NCBI RefSeq assembly: GCF_030272615.1
Contig: NC_081413.1
Location: 601,216,709 to 601,280,708, forward strand
Length of the DNA: 64,000 nt
Direction: 5' to 3'
Origin: Cryptomeria japonica
Taxonomy: Eukaryota > Streptophyta > Pinopsida > Cupressales > Cupressaceae
Under the pieces are notes generated by a model. The model had not been told where the DNA came from and did no database searches. It saw only the letters and a program-made list of their open reading frames with translations. Made by a program: the position numbers and the translations under genes. Shown here piece after piece: positions 23,711-35,207 of this stretch. The number at the start of each line of letters is the position of its first letter. Within the stretch, counting starts at the first letter, position 1.

Positions 23711-24483
23711 TGTAGACACCTAAAATTGTCATGTCTAATTAAATAAATATTTTATTTATTTAATTATCTAAGCTTAATTCTTTTATTAATTAAATAAATC
23801 TTTATTTATTTAATTAATTCATTTATCCTCTTTTAGCCTTATTTCTCATTTAAATAAATACATTTATTTATTTAAATTATCTTTTTCTTAAATTAAATAA
23901 ATATCTTATTTATTTAATTGATCTCACTTCTTCTATTAATTAAATAAATCTTTATTTATTTAATTAATTCATTAACCTTTTCTACCCATGACACATGTCA
24001 TTCATCTCTTAATTCATACACTACCTACCCCTTTTATTATTTTATTATTTCTTTTACCTACCCTCTAATCATAGCCGACCTTTTACACCTCTCAATCTTA
24101 TCCCTCCATTTCATATTGTGTCTTCTATATAAGGAGATGCTTCCTTCATTATCAAACCCTGGCTAACCACTTGATCAATTTGACTACTTGGCATATGTGA
24201 TCCTACTTGCAACCACATTCCATTCTTTGTTGAGCTCTTGTGCACACAAAATCTAAGAGCAAATATATCAAGCAAGATCAATGGAGATAGGAAGAATGGA
24301 GATCCAAACCCTATTGGACATGTGATGGTATAATCTTTGTGATTTCATTTGATTTGCATTGTCTTAGGTAATCTTCATATGTTATGGTGGATCTTTGTTG
24401 TTGTTAGGCTAGGGTTTTGTGGTTGAATTCATTTAGCCTTTCAATATTATCATTATTATTGTTATCCATTTTTACCATATACA
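23711..24483 (+). repeat. Tat element 1, 3' LTR
   Basis: It matches the 5' LTR with 8 substitutions, all transitions, and one 4-bp deletion. TATATAAGG is at 24126-24134. It ends CCATATACA but is followed by another primer site rather than by host DNA. Confidence 0.9.
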
Positions 24484-25267
24484 TTTTGGCACGCCCAGTG
24501 GGATTCTTGTCTCTTTTGCATTTAACATCCTTGTTGCAGATTTTGTGTTTTGAAGTTGTAGATTTGACATTTTCGACAACATTTTGATATTTTCGCGTTT
24601 GCGTACTTTCGGATCGCATTTTTGATTTTCTGCCGCGTCTGTGACATTTGGAATTGCATTTATGTCCTCGACAGTATTTTATTTTGCAGATTCCAGAAAC
24701 CACGTCTGTGTTCCTCAGTCGTGTCTGCGATGTTTTTAGACGCATCTATGTCCAGAAGTCGCGTCTGGGTTTTGGAGCTGTGTCTGTGTCTCACAGAAAC
24801 ACGTTTGCGTCAGGGAGTTGCGTCTGTGTAGAAGGTAACTACGTCTATGTGCATGGATTTCATTTTTGGAGTTTATTGATTTAGTTTTTGGTTTTGCATT
24901 TAATGTTTCAGATCCGGTTTATTTTGAGCTAACATTTTTAGATCTAGCTAACGAAATTGGTGCAGCTTGTCTTGAAAGCAAAATCGTTTTGTTGAAGGCC
25001 CCTATTTTCACAAAGTCTTTTGGGTTTAAAATTTACCTAACTTGTGTGCTTGTAGGAAGGGGTGATTATTTGAAACAATCCAAACTACTAACAACTCTTT
25101 GGTGCAGGTCCTTGGCAAGGGTTTTTGGATTTTTTATTATGTGCTTTGTTTTCAATAGACTAGCAAACACTTCAATTGGTGCACTAAAATTGAATCATTG
25201 TCTTTCGTGTCTTGAGCAATAGGCTCTTTTTGTTTAATCTTTAGAGGGCCTGTCTTCCCGTGTGGTC
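24484..25267 (+). repeat. Truncated second leader (primer site plus 5' internal sequence) of a Tat element
   Basis: Sequence 24484-25267 repeats 9122-9909, including a primer site at 24487 and the first motif array. It is visibly less similar than the LTRs are. It ends at GTGGTCATT, where family A Gag sequence begins with only a two-base overlap (TT). This is therefore the start of a second Tat unit cut off by a deletion. Confidence 0.8.
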
Positions 25268-25909
25268 ATTGTAACTGAGTCCTGCATCTTTGTTGGGTCT
25301 TCTTGTATCCAATTGTTCATCCAACATCTTTGATGCTTCATAACTCTTCTTCTGTGTTTCTTTGGATTTCTTCTCTATTTCAAGTTCATTGGTCAACCTT
25401 GATATTTCAAGTTTCAATGTTTGATTCTCATCATCTTTCAGAATTGCTTCATGATATGCATAACCTAATTGATCTGACAGATTTTGTTGAATACCAATTA
25501 TCCTTGTGATTTCATCATTCTTTTTAGATACTAATGCTGCAAGCTATTGAGTTTATCTTTCTAGATCTTTTACTTTATCCTTAGCTATCCTCAATGCATC
25601 AAGATTTTCAGTCATCTTTGTGCTGAAATGTTCATGTCCTCTTTTCATTGCTTTTAGCTGATCAGTTAGTGCTTTGTTCTTTTCTTTCAATACTTCAATC
25701 ATTTATTCAGTCTCTTTAGACATACTGTTCTCAGATGATGTTTCAATTTGTTCCACCAGCTCTTGAGAGTCCTGCAAATCATCAGACATTCTTCTTCTGA
25801 CTTAAAATGATTTTTGCATTTGTCTTTGCATGTCTGCAATCACCTGATTAGCTTGATCTAGCTTTTCTTGCAAATACACATTTCTCCGAGATTGTTTATA
25901 GCCTTCCAT
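25268..25909 (-). pseudogene. Family A Gag-like ORF, N-terminal coiled-coil part (second unit)
   Basis: It starts at ATG 25909 (MEGYKQSRRNVYLQEK) 49 bases after the primer site. It encodes heptad-rich sequence (VEQIETSSENSMSKETE, LEISRLTNELEIEKK) and ends at RRPNKDAGLSYN, just before the knuckles, where the Tat sequence was joined. Several stops interrupt it. It matches 37078-37715 closely. The missing knuckles and ORF2 start correspond to about 3 kb of family A sequence. Confidence 0.7.
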
Positions 25910-25957
25910 TGATAAGATCTTTCTCTTTAGGCTGTTAAACCCTTTTCCAAGATTGAA

Positions 25958-25969
25958 GCTCTGATACCA
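25958..25969 (-). other. Primer binding site (tRNA-iMet type)
   Basis: Minus-strand TGGTATCAGAGC, two bases after the LTR end. Confidence 0.8.
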
Positions 25970-25971
25970 AT

Positions 25972-27143
25972 TGTTAGGCCCAATATGGAAAGCTAATGTA
26001 CTGAGAGGGGAGGGGTGAATCGGTACATCAAAACTTTTCTCCAACAATAACTTTCTGTTAAGCATAAATTAAATATTGCTGTAACATAATATAATGCTAA
26101 AACAAATAAATAACAATCATACATGATTCACTCCATAACACATATATTTTGGTTACGCAGAAACTGTTGGTTAGAGAGAAAAACCGCGCTGGGGATGACA
26201 CCCACAACTTCACTACTGCAATAATAAAGGTTGCTCGGTTAGAGCTACATGTTTAGCTATTTCTGATAGCTTACCCTATTAGGAGTATCAAGATCTTTTA
26301 GATCTACCTTGCTAAAGGATTTTACAACACTTATTCTAAATGCTGCACCTAGTTAAAGGCTTTACAATTTATAGACTTAGTTAGAGTCTTTTACCCTATT
26401 AAAGGTTTCTCTTACCACTTCAAAATATTACAATCAAATCATTACAAATATCTGCAACTTTACATCTGGAATGTTATAGCAAATTCTATGTGCTCAAAAT
26501 GATATTACCTAGCTTATAGCATACCTCAACAATCCATATAATAACTCGGTAAACCCTTTTGTTTACTCTGTTCCTTGACTATTATCTGAAATCTTTCTTG
26601 GTGACCTTTGTGTCTCTGATAGTCACAATACTCTGTGCTTCCTTATCTATTACACATGTCTTGCTTCATACACTTATGTATTTTTTCATATTTTTATCCT
26701 TAATGCATGCTGTATAAATAGATCTGTTATGTCAGTGATTGGGTTCATGCTTCGATCTTACAAACATGATTTATCGAATGAATAACCATGCAAAATGTTT
26801 CATTGGATAGAATACCTTGGAATCTTACAAAATCTTTAAGTGCAATTTCCAATGTGATAACAATTCTATGTTCCTCAATCTTGTAACATGTTTCCATATG
26901 TGTGTCCAGGTTCAATGAATCTGGTAACATATTTCACTCGATGTATATCAACTTGGTGTATCATCTTTGCTGCTCGATAGTCATAGAACATTAGTCGGTA
27001 GATTGCTCGGTGTATACTAAGCTCTAAGACTACTTTCTTCTATAACCGACTATTCTGTGCTTACCGATTGAATATTTCGGTAGTAGTAACCGACTAGAAT
27101 AAGTTTGAACATAAGACTAATGGCAACTTAGTGAGTAGTAACA
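25972..27143 (-). repeat. Family A LTR, middle copy
   Basis: Same ends as the left copy (TGTTACTACT to CCTAACA on the minus strand). It has a polypurine tract on its right and a primer site on its left, so it is shared between two units. Confidence 0.85.
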
Positions 27144-27462
27144 ATCTCCCCTTTTGACATTAGTTCAAATATTTGACAAAGCTACTTTCAAAGTTATAAC
27201 TAAAAAATCTATATACTTACAAAATTTGACTAAATTGACACTATATACATTAGTCAATAAAATGGTATATTCAGATATACTCCCCTTATCAATATACTGT
27301 ACAGAACTCTAATTTTGCATGCTCGGTGATCAATATTCTATAATCATTGCCTGGTTGTCAATGCTCCCCTATCAAATTCAATTGTGCATATGGATACTCA
27401 GCTCGGTATACTCCCCCTTTTTGATACTTTGATGCTATATCACTCCCCCTTTTTGACAAACA
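27144..27462 (-). other. Family A 3' untranslated region and polypurine tract
   Basis: AAAAGGGGAGAT (minus strand) touches the LTR. Further G-rich tracts recur near 27275, 27362, 27410 and 27445. No coding sequence. Confidence 0.6.
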
Positions 27463-30230
27463 TCAAAATTTAGTTACCATTCGGTGGTGGAACTTGTCAA
27501 AAATGGATTTGTACTTTGTTTGTGCGTCGGTAAGAGCGGCAGAGAGGGCATTTTTGACACTGTCCATTAAAGAATTGTAAGCTGTAATGTCAGCTAACAG
27601 TGAAATTAGGCCATCTAAGGTGCTTCCCTCTTGCTAATTGGATAGGGAGGTAGCCTTGTTGGTCTGCTCTTGGACGGATGAAAGATGAGGAATGAATAAT
27701 GTTTGAAGAGTCATTATGTCCATTCTTATCTTGTGCTCTTCATTTCTGAGTTCCAATTGTTGAGCCATGAGCTTTTGTAACTTTGTATAGAAATTCTTAA
27801 CAAAATTGGGCTTAGTGGTCAACTTATTTGAGAGATCGGAGATCTCTTTCTCAATCACATCTGTTTTATTTTTAATATCTTTAATGAATAAAGAGAATGT
27901 ACAGAGTTTCTGAAATAAAGAAAGAATGTGCTTGAGTTGAGGGGTGAACTCAACAATAAATTTGACAAGTTTAACTTTGCCAATAGCAATAGCTTTCTGT
28001 ACCTGTTCAATCAGTTTAGCAGTGAGCTCCTTGTCCTTCAATTTGCTCAAATATTCTGATACATCTACTCCAGATGTTTCTATCTTGGTTAGGAGTTCAT
28101 CCAGTTGAACATGGATGGCTGCATCTGTTGTTACTATAGATTCAGGTAGTATATCGGTTAAGAGTTCTTTCACCTTCTGAAGTACTTTATTTTTCTTTTG
28201 AATAGCCATTTCTTTTTCTTTTTCAGCTTTGGCTTTGCATAGTTCACTGAATTCAATGAGTGCTTGCCCTTTTAATTTGGATATATCGACATTCGGCAAC
28301 ACTATTGGTTTTGACAAATCTATTTTGAAACTATGCTTTTTCATTTTCTTTTCTTTACCTTTCACTGTTGGAACTAAGACAAGGGCTTGAGAGGTTTGTT
28401 GACTATCGGTAGGTTGCTCGATAGAGGCAACACTTTGGTCGGTTTCTTTAGCCTCTGTAGTGTCCTTTGGTGCCTCTGTGCTTGGTGCCTCGGTTGTAAC
28501 ATTTTCAGTGCTAGAAGGTGCTTGTGAGGTCTATTCCCCGATGGCTTGAGAAGTAGCTTCTCCTTCTGTAGACTTGTGACCTTCTGTCCCTTGTTCAGTG
28601 TCCTGAGGGGCCTCGGTTGAAACAGGTTGTTTGACCGGAGGATAGGGCTGAACTTGTTCCAAAACTAGCTCACTCGATACCAGTTTGGCATATGCATTCC
28701 CTTCTATCATTTCCTGTTCTGGTGCCTCAGTGTCCATGATATCTTCATCAATTTGTATAGTATCAGCAGGGTCTTGCTTGGTGATATGAGGATCTTGCTT
28801 GGTGACATCAACTATTTCAACTTCAGCTTGTTCACCAGCATTCTTGATTCGAAAGATTTCCTGCCACTTTTCTTTGGTTTCCTACTCCACTTCAATATAA
28901 AGGCCATTCATAAATTTTAAGGCTCTTTGCTTGACTAGGAATTTTTTGTGGTAGTTTATCAGATGTTCTTTGATCCCATCTATCGACATGTCTAGAAAGA
29001 GATGTACTAGACTTCTTTCTCTAATTTGCTTTTCTGAGTCCATTACCTATTTCCACCTGTTATCAATATGCAAATACAATTCGTTTGGAAGAGAGTTAGT
29101 TACTTCCAATGGGAGCAATCGGAATTTCAGAAGTGTGTAGATGACAACTTCTTCTATTTGTCTCTTTTCATCATTAGATCTGGATTCATACTTAACATAT
29201 CTGAATGATCCAAATTCACCATATTGTTTCAAATTTGCACAATTTTTTTTGACACTATGTACATCTACCTCTTTGCTCTTGACAATCTGAAATTTGTTTT
29301 TGTCTTCTGAATCAGTGTCACTAGAATCTTTAGCCAAAATGAGTCTCCGAGTAGATTTCTTGTAAGTTTTTGTTACCTTAGGTGTGGCAACATTGTTTGG
29401 CTTCTTAATCAGTGATGCTGCATATGCTCTTGTGTTAGGTCGCTTTGCAAGAGGAGTCGGCGATACCTCTGATGTATCCTATTTCTTTCTTTTCAGAACT
29501 TTCCCTTTAGGCAATTCGGTACTCAATGTAATAACTGCCTCTTGGGCTTCAGATTGCTCCTCGGTGATGACTAGAGTGCCCTTGTTAGGTGTGGAGGAAG
29601 AACCTTCTCCAAATTTCTCCGATAATGCCTTGATCATTTTTGTCACTTTCCTTGTAGCCTTTGGTACTACAATGCTCATCTTTACTTTCTCTTTAACTTC
29701 TTCATATGTTCCATATCTCAGCTTAGTAGCATGACTTGGTAATGTAAGAAAAGCATCTATTTGCTGTTGTGTGATGTCAAAATCAATCTCATAACCCATA
29801 GGTGGCAAAGATTGAGTTCTTGGTTCCACAGCATTCACATAGCAATAGTCGGTGTCCACTTCAAAACAAATGTCATCCTTGTATTTTTCCACTAGCTGGG
29901 GTGGAATTCTATGCCTGTTATGCATCTTTTCTTGAAACTTACTAAAATAGTCATCCATAATATCATTAAAGTTATCACCTAGATGTTTGATGAAGTCATT
30001 GATTTGATGGGTGATTGGTCGGTGTAGCTCCCAAACTACTTTACCGATAGTTGGAAAGAATTTTTCAAAATAGAAAAACATGCATACCAGAAGTGATCCA
30101 AACTTCAGTGTATTCGATGAGTTGTTCTTCTTCAACTTCCTTATGGTGTTCAGATTCTCAAACAGGTTTTCAACAATACTTCACGAAGATCAATTTTCAT
30201 TCCTTTCTTCACAAATTTATATGCTAAATC
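27463..30230 (-). pseudogene. Family A ORF2, main C-terminal part (first unit)
   Basis: One minus-strand frame runs from 30135 to 27463 with stops near 29479, 29047, 28531 and 27634; the part 30136-30230 is less clear. It aligns with family B ORF2 over KYKDDICF and the neighbouring residues. Visible parts: a hydrophobic N-terminal block, a Lys-rich stretch, an acidic Pro/Thr/Glu/Ser region (28400-28740) and a C-terminal helical part with heptads (LSNKLTTKPNFVKNFYTKLQ). No enzymatic motif is recognised. The N-terminal part lies at 35208-35821, separated by the copia insertion. Together they would make about 1120 residues. Confidence 0.65.
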
Positions 30231-30684
30231 TTTTGAAATGTGGCGACTGATCAACAAAGTACTATACACTCAGCACGTATCCTTGTCGGGGTCCGGGGCC
30301 AGGTCGGGGTTCGAGGGCGGCAACCCCCGAGAAAAGCGAGGGTTCGGGTGATGGAGCGCCCGAGAATTATTTTTTTTTGCCATTTTTTTGTTGATGAAAA
30401 CTGACATTGTAATAAAACCCTAAAAAGGCCGACTTTGTTTGTTGCCCGAAAAATGCATGTTGTAAGCAGCTGGGATTCTTAAGGCATTGTAGGGTTGATT
30501 TACTATTTTTGCTAGATAATAAGAAAGATTGGATGACTGTGTATGGTGGACATAACCCATTCTGGGTGAACCACGTTAAATCTCTGTGTTATTTGTGTCC
30601 TGTTTTATTTCTTTATCTTTTGTATTTAAATCTACATATAATTGTTAGTTCATATTTGCTTCGGATCTGCTTGAAACCCTAACA
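30231..30684 (+). repeat. Copia element 1, 5' LTR
   Basis: 454 bases, ending CCCTAACA. It holds a GC-rich block of about 95 bases (30284-30379) that the 3' LTR lacks. The block has CGGGG/CCCCG words that can pair into hairpins. Confidence 0.85.
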
Positions 30685-30686
30685 AT

Positions 30687-30698
30687 TGGTATCAGAGC
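30687..30698 (+). other. Primer binding site of copia element 1
   Basis: TGGTATCAGAGC, three bases after the LTR end (initiator-Met type). Confidence 0.85.
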
Positions 30699-30744
30699 GA
30701 GGTTTTCTGTAAAGTGGCAGGACTCTCAAATTTGAGTGGGAGAA

Positions 30745-33700
30745 ATGGAGGATTCCAAATTCAAGGTTGAAAAGTTTAACGGCCAGAACTATCAGTTATG
30801 GAAAATGCAGATGGAGGATTACCTGTATCAAAAGGATTTGTGGCGGCCATTGGAAGGAAAGGCAAAGAAAGCGACCACAATGTCAGATGAAGAGTGAGAC
30901 ATTTTAGATAGAAAGGCACTAGGATCCATTCGATTGTGCCTTGCACCGTCTGTAGCATTCAATATAACAGAAGAAAAAACGACTGTAGATTTGATGGTGA
31001 CATTGGAAAAGTTGTATGAGAAACCCTCGGCTTCGAATAAGGTATTTCTTATGAAGCATTTGTTTAGTTTGAAAATGAGTGAGGGAGGATCTGTAGCAGA
31101 GCACTTAAATGAATTTAATACAATTACCAGTCAACTGTCTTCGATAAAAATTACCTTTGCAGAAGAGGTTAGGGCTCTCTTGATTTTATGTTCTTTGCCA
31201 GAAAGCTGGAATAGCTTGGTTATGGCTGTAAGTAACTGTGTCTTTGGTAAAAATACTTTGGTATTTGATGATATTGTTGGTGTTATCCTAAGCAAGGAAA
31301 TGCAAAGGAAAAGCACAAGTGAGACTCCAACATCATCGGGTAGTGTTTTGAATGTGGAGAACAGAGGAAGATCAAAGGAAAGAGGAAAAGGCCCTAGGAA
31401 TGAGAAGTCATGAGGGAAGTCAAAGAAAGGACACTCTCAATCTAGAGGAAAGAAAGATTGCTGGTACTGCAAAAAGCCTGGTTATCTAAAGAAAGACTGT
31501 TGGTCTCAGAAAAAACAAAGAAGGAGACAAAAATGAAAATGATAGTAAGGAAGCTAATATTGCAAGTAATACTTTACAAGATGCTTTAATCTTATGTTTA
31601 GATAATGTTAATGATTCCTAGGTAATAGATTCTGGGGCTTCATTTCATGCTAGACCCCATAGAAAATATTTTCTAGATTATGTTCAAGTTGATTTTGGAC
31701 AGGTATATTTGGGTGATGATGAGCCCTGTCAAATTGTTGGAAAAGGGAAGATAAAGATCAAGTTGCAGAATGGAAATGACTGGTTTCTGCAGGAGGTAAG
31801 ACATGTTCCTATCTTAAGAAGAAATTTAATTTCTACAGGGTAACTAGGTCATGAAGATTGCATAGTTACCTTCTCAAACAGTATCTGGAAGGTCAGTAAA
31901 GGATCATTAGTAGTAGCTAAAGGTGCGAAGGTAAGAACATTATATCTGTGTATTGGTAACACTTACTCTACCCTAGCTGCTACAGATAAAGTTACTATAG
32001 GGACAACAACAATAGATGTTGCAAGAACAAATTCGATAATGTGGTACCATTGGCTTGGGCACATGAGTGAGAAAGGGATGAAAATCTTTCACTCCAAAAA
32101 TCTATTGCCAGGACTAAAGAAGATTGATTTAGAGTTTTGTGAAAACTGTGTTTATGGCAAACAGAAAAGAGTTAGATTTCTCAAGGTTGGGAAAGAGAAG
32201 AAGAGTGAGAAGTTAGAGCTTGTGCATTCAGATGTATGGGGACCGGCTCAGGTATCATTTCTTGCTGGCTCTTGTTATTATATTATTTTTATTGATGACT
32301 CAACCAGAAAAACATGGGTATATTTCCTAAAACAAAAATCAGATGTTTTTGAAACTTTTAAGAAATGGAAAGCTTTGGTTGAGAATGAGATAGGAAAAAA
32401 GTTGAAGTGTCTCAGATCAGATAATAGAGGTGAGTATTGCAGCAAAGCATTTGAAGATTACTGCTCCTTAAATGGGATTAGAAAATAGAAGATAGTTCCA
32501 AGAACTCCACAGGAAAATGGTGTGTCAGAGAGAATGAATAGGACTATCATGGAACGCATGAGGAGCATGAGATTGCATGCTGGATTGCCCTTACATTTTT
32601 GGGCAGATGTTGTACATATTGCTGTCTATTTGATAAATAGAGGACCTTCAACCCCTTTGGATGGTGGTATTCCAGAGGAGGCATGGACTGGTAAAAAGGT
32701 AAATTATTCTTTTCTGAAAACTTTTGGTTGTGAAGCTTTTGTCCATGTTGATAAAGAAAACAGAACCAAGCTTGATGCTAAATCTTAGAAATGTACTTTC
32801 ATTGGATATGGGATAGATGAATATGGCTATCGGTTATGAGATTTTAAAAATAAGAAAATAACTAGAAGTAAAGATGTTGTATTCAATGAGAAGGTTATGT
32901 ATAAAGAAAAGATGCAGGAAAAGAAGCATGAACAAGACAAGCAAGAATATGTGGTGTTGGATGAGATTCCTGAAAATGAAATGCCATAGGTACCTGATGC
33001 TCAGCAACAACAGAATGTCCCACAAACTCCTACAAGTGTTAGACATTCTACGAGGTCAGGTAGACCCCCTGAAAGATTTTCTCCTTCTTTGTATTCTATA
33101 TTATTAACTAATTCTGGTGAACCAGAAGAATATGAAGAAGCAATGCAGGTGGATGTCAAACAACAGTGGGAGCTAGGCATGAAAGAGGAGATGGACTCCT
33201 TAATGAAAAATAAGACTTGGGACTTAGTCCCTTTACCTGCAAAAAAAAGAGCCTTGCCTAACAAATGGGTTTATCGGCTGAAGGAGGAGGAAGGAGGTCA
33301 GAAAAGATATAAGACTAGACTTGTGGTAAAAGGTTTTGCACATAAAAGGGGTATAGATTATGATGAAATATTTTCTCCAGTTGTAAAAATGACTTCAATT
33401 AGAACTGCACTTAGTCTTGTGGCTGCAGATGATTTACATCTTGAACAATTAGTTGTGAAAATAGTTTTTCTCCATGGAGATTTGGAGGAGGAAGTTTACA
33501 TGTTGCAACCACAGGGATATGAGGTCAAAGGTAAGGAGAACTTGGTGTGCAGGTTGAAGAAAAGTTTGTATGGTCTAAAGCAAGCACCCCGACAATGGTA
33601 TTTAAAATTTGATAGTTTCATGGCTGAACATGGTTATCATAGATGTCATTTTGATCATTGTGTATATTTTAAGAGATTGGATAATGGGGGTTATATTATC

Positions 33701-34672
33701 CTGTTGTTTTATGTTGATGACATGCTTGTTGCTGGTTCTAACAAGGAACACATAAATGATATTAAACAGAAACTAGCCAGGTCATTTTCTATGAAGGATT
33801 TGGGTGCAGCTAAGCAAATTCTGGGTATGAGGAATACATGGGACAGAAAAAATAGAACCTTGCATTTGTCCCAAAGTGAATATATAAAGAAGGTGTTAAA
33901 AAGATTTAACATGCAGGATGCAAAATCAGTTAGTACACCTTTGGCTAGTCATTTCAAATTGACTAAGGAGATGTGCCCAAAGGCACAGGAAGAAGTAAAG
34001 AAAATGTCTAACATCCCGTATTCATCAGTTGTTGGTAGTCTGATGTATGCAATGGTATGCAAAAGGCCAGATATTGCACATGCAGTGGGAGTTGTGAGCA
34101 GGTTTATGAGTAATCCGGTTATGGAACATTGGAATGCTGTGAAATGGATCCTTTAGTATTTGAAAGGAACCACTACGAAGACATTATGTTTTAAAGGATC
34201 TAATGTTGCTCTGAGTGGATTTGTTGACTCTGATCTGGTAGGTGATATTGATTCATGGAGGAGCACTACAGGTTATGTTTTTACTTTAGGGGGAACTGCA
34301 GCCAGTTGGATTTCTAGGCTGCAAAAGGTTGTTGCACTTTCAACCACTGAAGCTGAGTATGTTGCTGCTACAGAAGCCAACAAGGAGATGATTTGGTTAC
34401 AATGTTTTCTGGAGGAATTGGGTCAGACACAGGAGGATCGCCCATTGTATACTGATAGCTAGAGTGCCATTCATCTTGCGAAGAACTCTTCTTTTCATTC
34501 AAGGACAAAGCACATTCAGCTCAGGTACCACTTCATCTGGACTGTTTTGGAGGAGGGTCAGTTACGGCTTGAGAAGATTCACACAAGTGAGAATCCTGCC
34601 GATATGTTCACGAAGGCAGTTCCACAGGAGAAGCTGATTTCTTCATCAGTTTCTATTGGTCTTCTTGATTGA
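30745..34672 (+). pseudogene. Copia element 1 gag-pol, degenerate
   Basis: Gag starts at ATG 30745 (MEDSKFKVEKFNGQNY) and has a zinc knuckle at 31459-31500 in which Tyr replaces His (CWYCKKPGYLKKDC). A frameshift near 31510-31540, in an A-rich run, leads to pol. Protease has VIDSGASFH. Integrase has its H/H/C/C finger (WYHWLGH ... CENC) and the acidic residues in HSDVWGP, RSDN and PQENGVSE. RT keeps YVDD (FYVDDMLV), but Val replaces the first catalytic Asp (QLVVKIVFLHGDL). RNase H keeps SGFVDSD and STTEAEY. About ten in-frame stops occur; most fit C-to-T or G-to-A changes of Gln, Trp or Arg codons. It ends SIGLLD at 34672. Not functional. Confidence 0.85.
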
Positions 34673-34847
34673 TAATTATGGAATTTATACCAGTCAAGTC
34701 CCAATGTTTTATCCAGCGGATGTTGCATGTACAGTGGTGTTGTGTAGTATTAGTCTCCAAGTGGGAGATTGTTTGGTGTGGAGCCTGATCAGTCTCCAAG
34801 TGGGAGATTATTTGGTGTGGAGCCTGATCAGTCTCCAAGTGGGAGAT
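34673..34847 (+). other. Copia element 1 3' region with triplicated purine tract
   Basis: The phrase AGTCTCCAAGTGGGAGAT occurs three times at 44-45-base spacing (starting near 34752, 34791 and 34830), the last touching the 3' LTR. The extra copies may be duplicated polypurine tracts. Confidence 0.65.
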
Positions 34848-35207
34848 TGTTGAAATGTGGTGACTGATCAGCAAAGTACTATACACTCAGCATGTATCCT
34901 CACCATTTTTTCGTTGATGAAAACCAACATTGTAATAAAACCCTAAAAAGGCCAACTTTGTTTGTTGCCCTAAAAATGCATGTTATAAGCGATTGGGATG
35001 CTTAAGGCATTTTAAGGTTGATGTACTGTTTTTGCTGGATAATAAAAAAGATTAGATGACTGTGTATGGTGGACGTAACCCATTCTGGGTGAACCACGTT
35101 AAATCTTTATGTTATTTGTGTCCTGTTTTATTTCTTTATCTTTTGTATTTAAATCTGCATATAATTGTTAGTTCATATTTGCTACGGTTTTGCTTGAAAC
35201 CCTAACA
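34848..35207 (+). repeat. Copia element 1, 3' LTR
   Basis: 360 bases, TGTTGAAATG to CCCTAACA. It lacks the GC-rich block of the 5' LTR. Confidence 0.85.

Larger units (their letters stand above)
8346..25267 (+). mobile_element. Tat/Ogre-type Ty3 retrotransposon carrying an antisense PMD gene
   Basis: Order: LTR, primer site, 2.2-kb leader, gag-protease-RT-RNase H-second RNase H-integrase in one reading direction, 1.7 kb non-coding, antisense PMD gene, polypurine tract, LTR, then a second primer site and 784 bases of duplicated leader. The second (archaeal-type) RNase H before integrase and an antisense ORF between pol and the 3' LTR are traits of the plant Tat lineage. The LTRs differ by only 8 transitions and one 4-bp indel in about 775 bases, yet pol is full of stops. 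There is no target duplication: the left flank is ACTTCC and the right end is not an LTR end. Confidence 0.85.
30231..35207 (+). mobile_element. Ty1/copia element (Tork/Tnt1-like) inserted in family A ORF2
   Basis: A complete but decayed element: LTR, iMet primer site, gag-pol, purine tract, LTR. Its flanks are AAATC (30226-30230) and AAGTC (35208-35212), a five-base target duplication with one change. Removing the element restores continuous family A ORF2 similarity. The LTRs are about 92 percent alike, so it is older than Tat element 1 as it stands. Confidence 0.85.
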
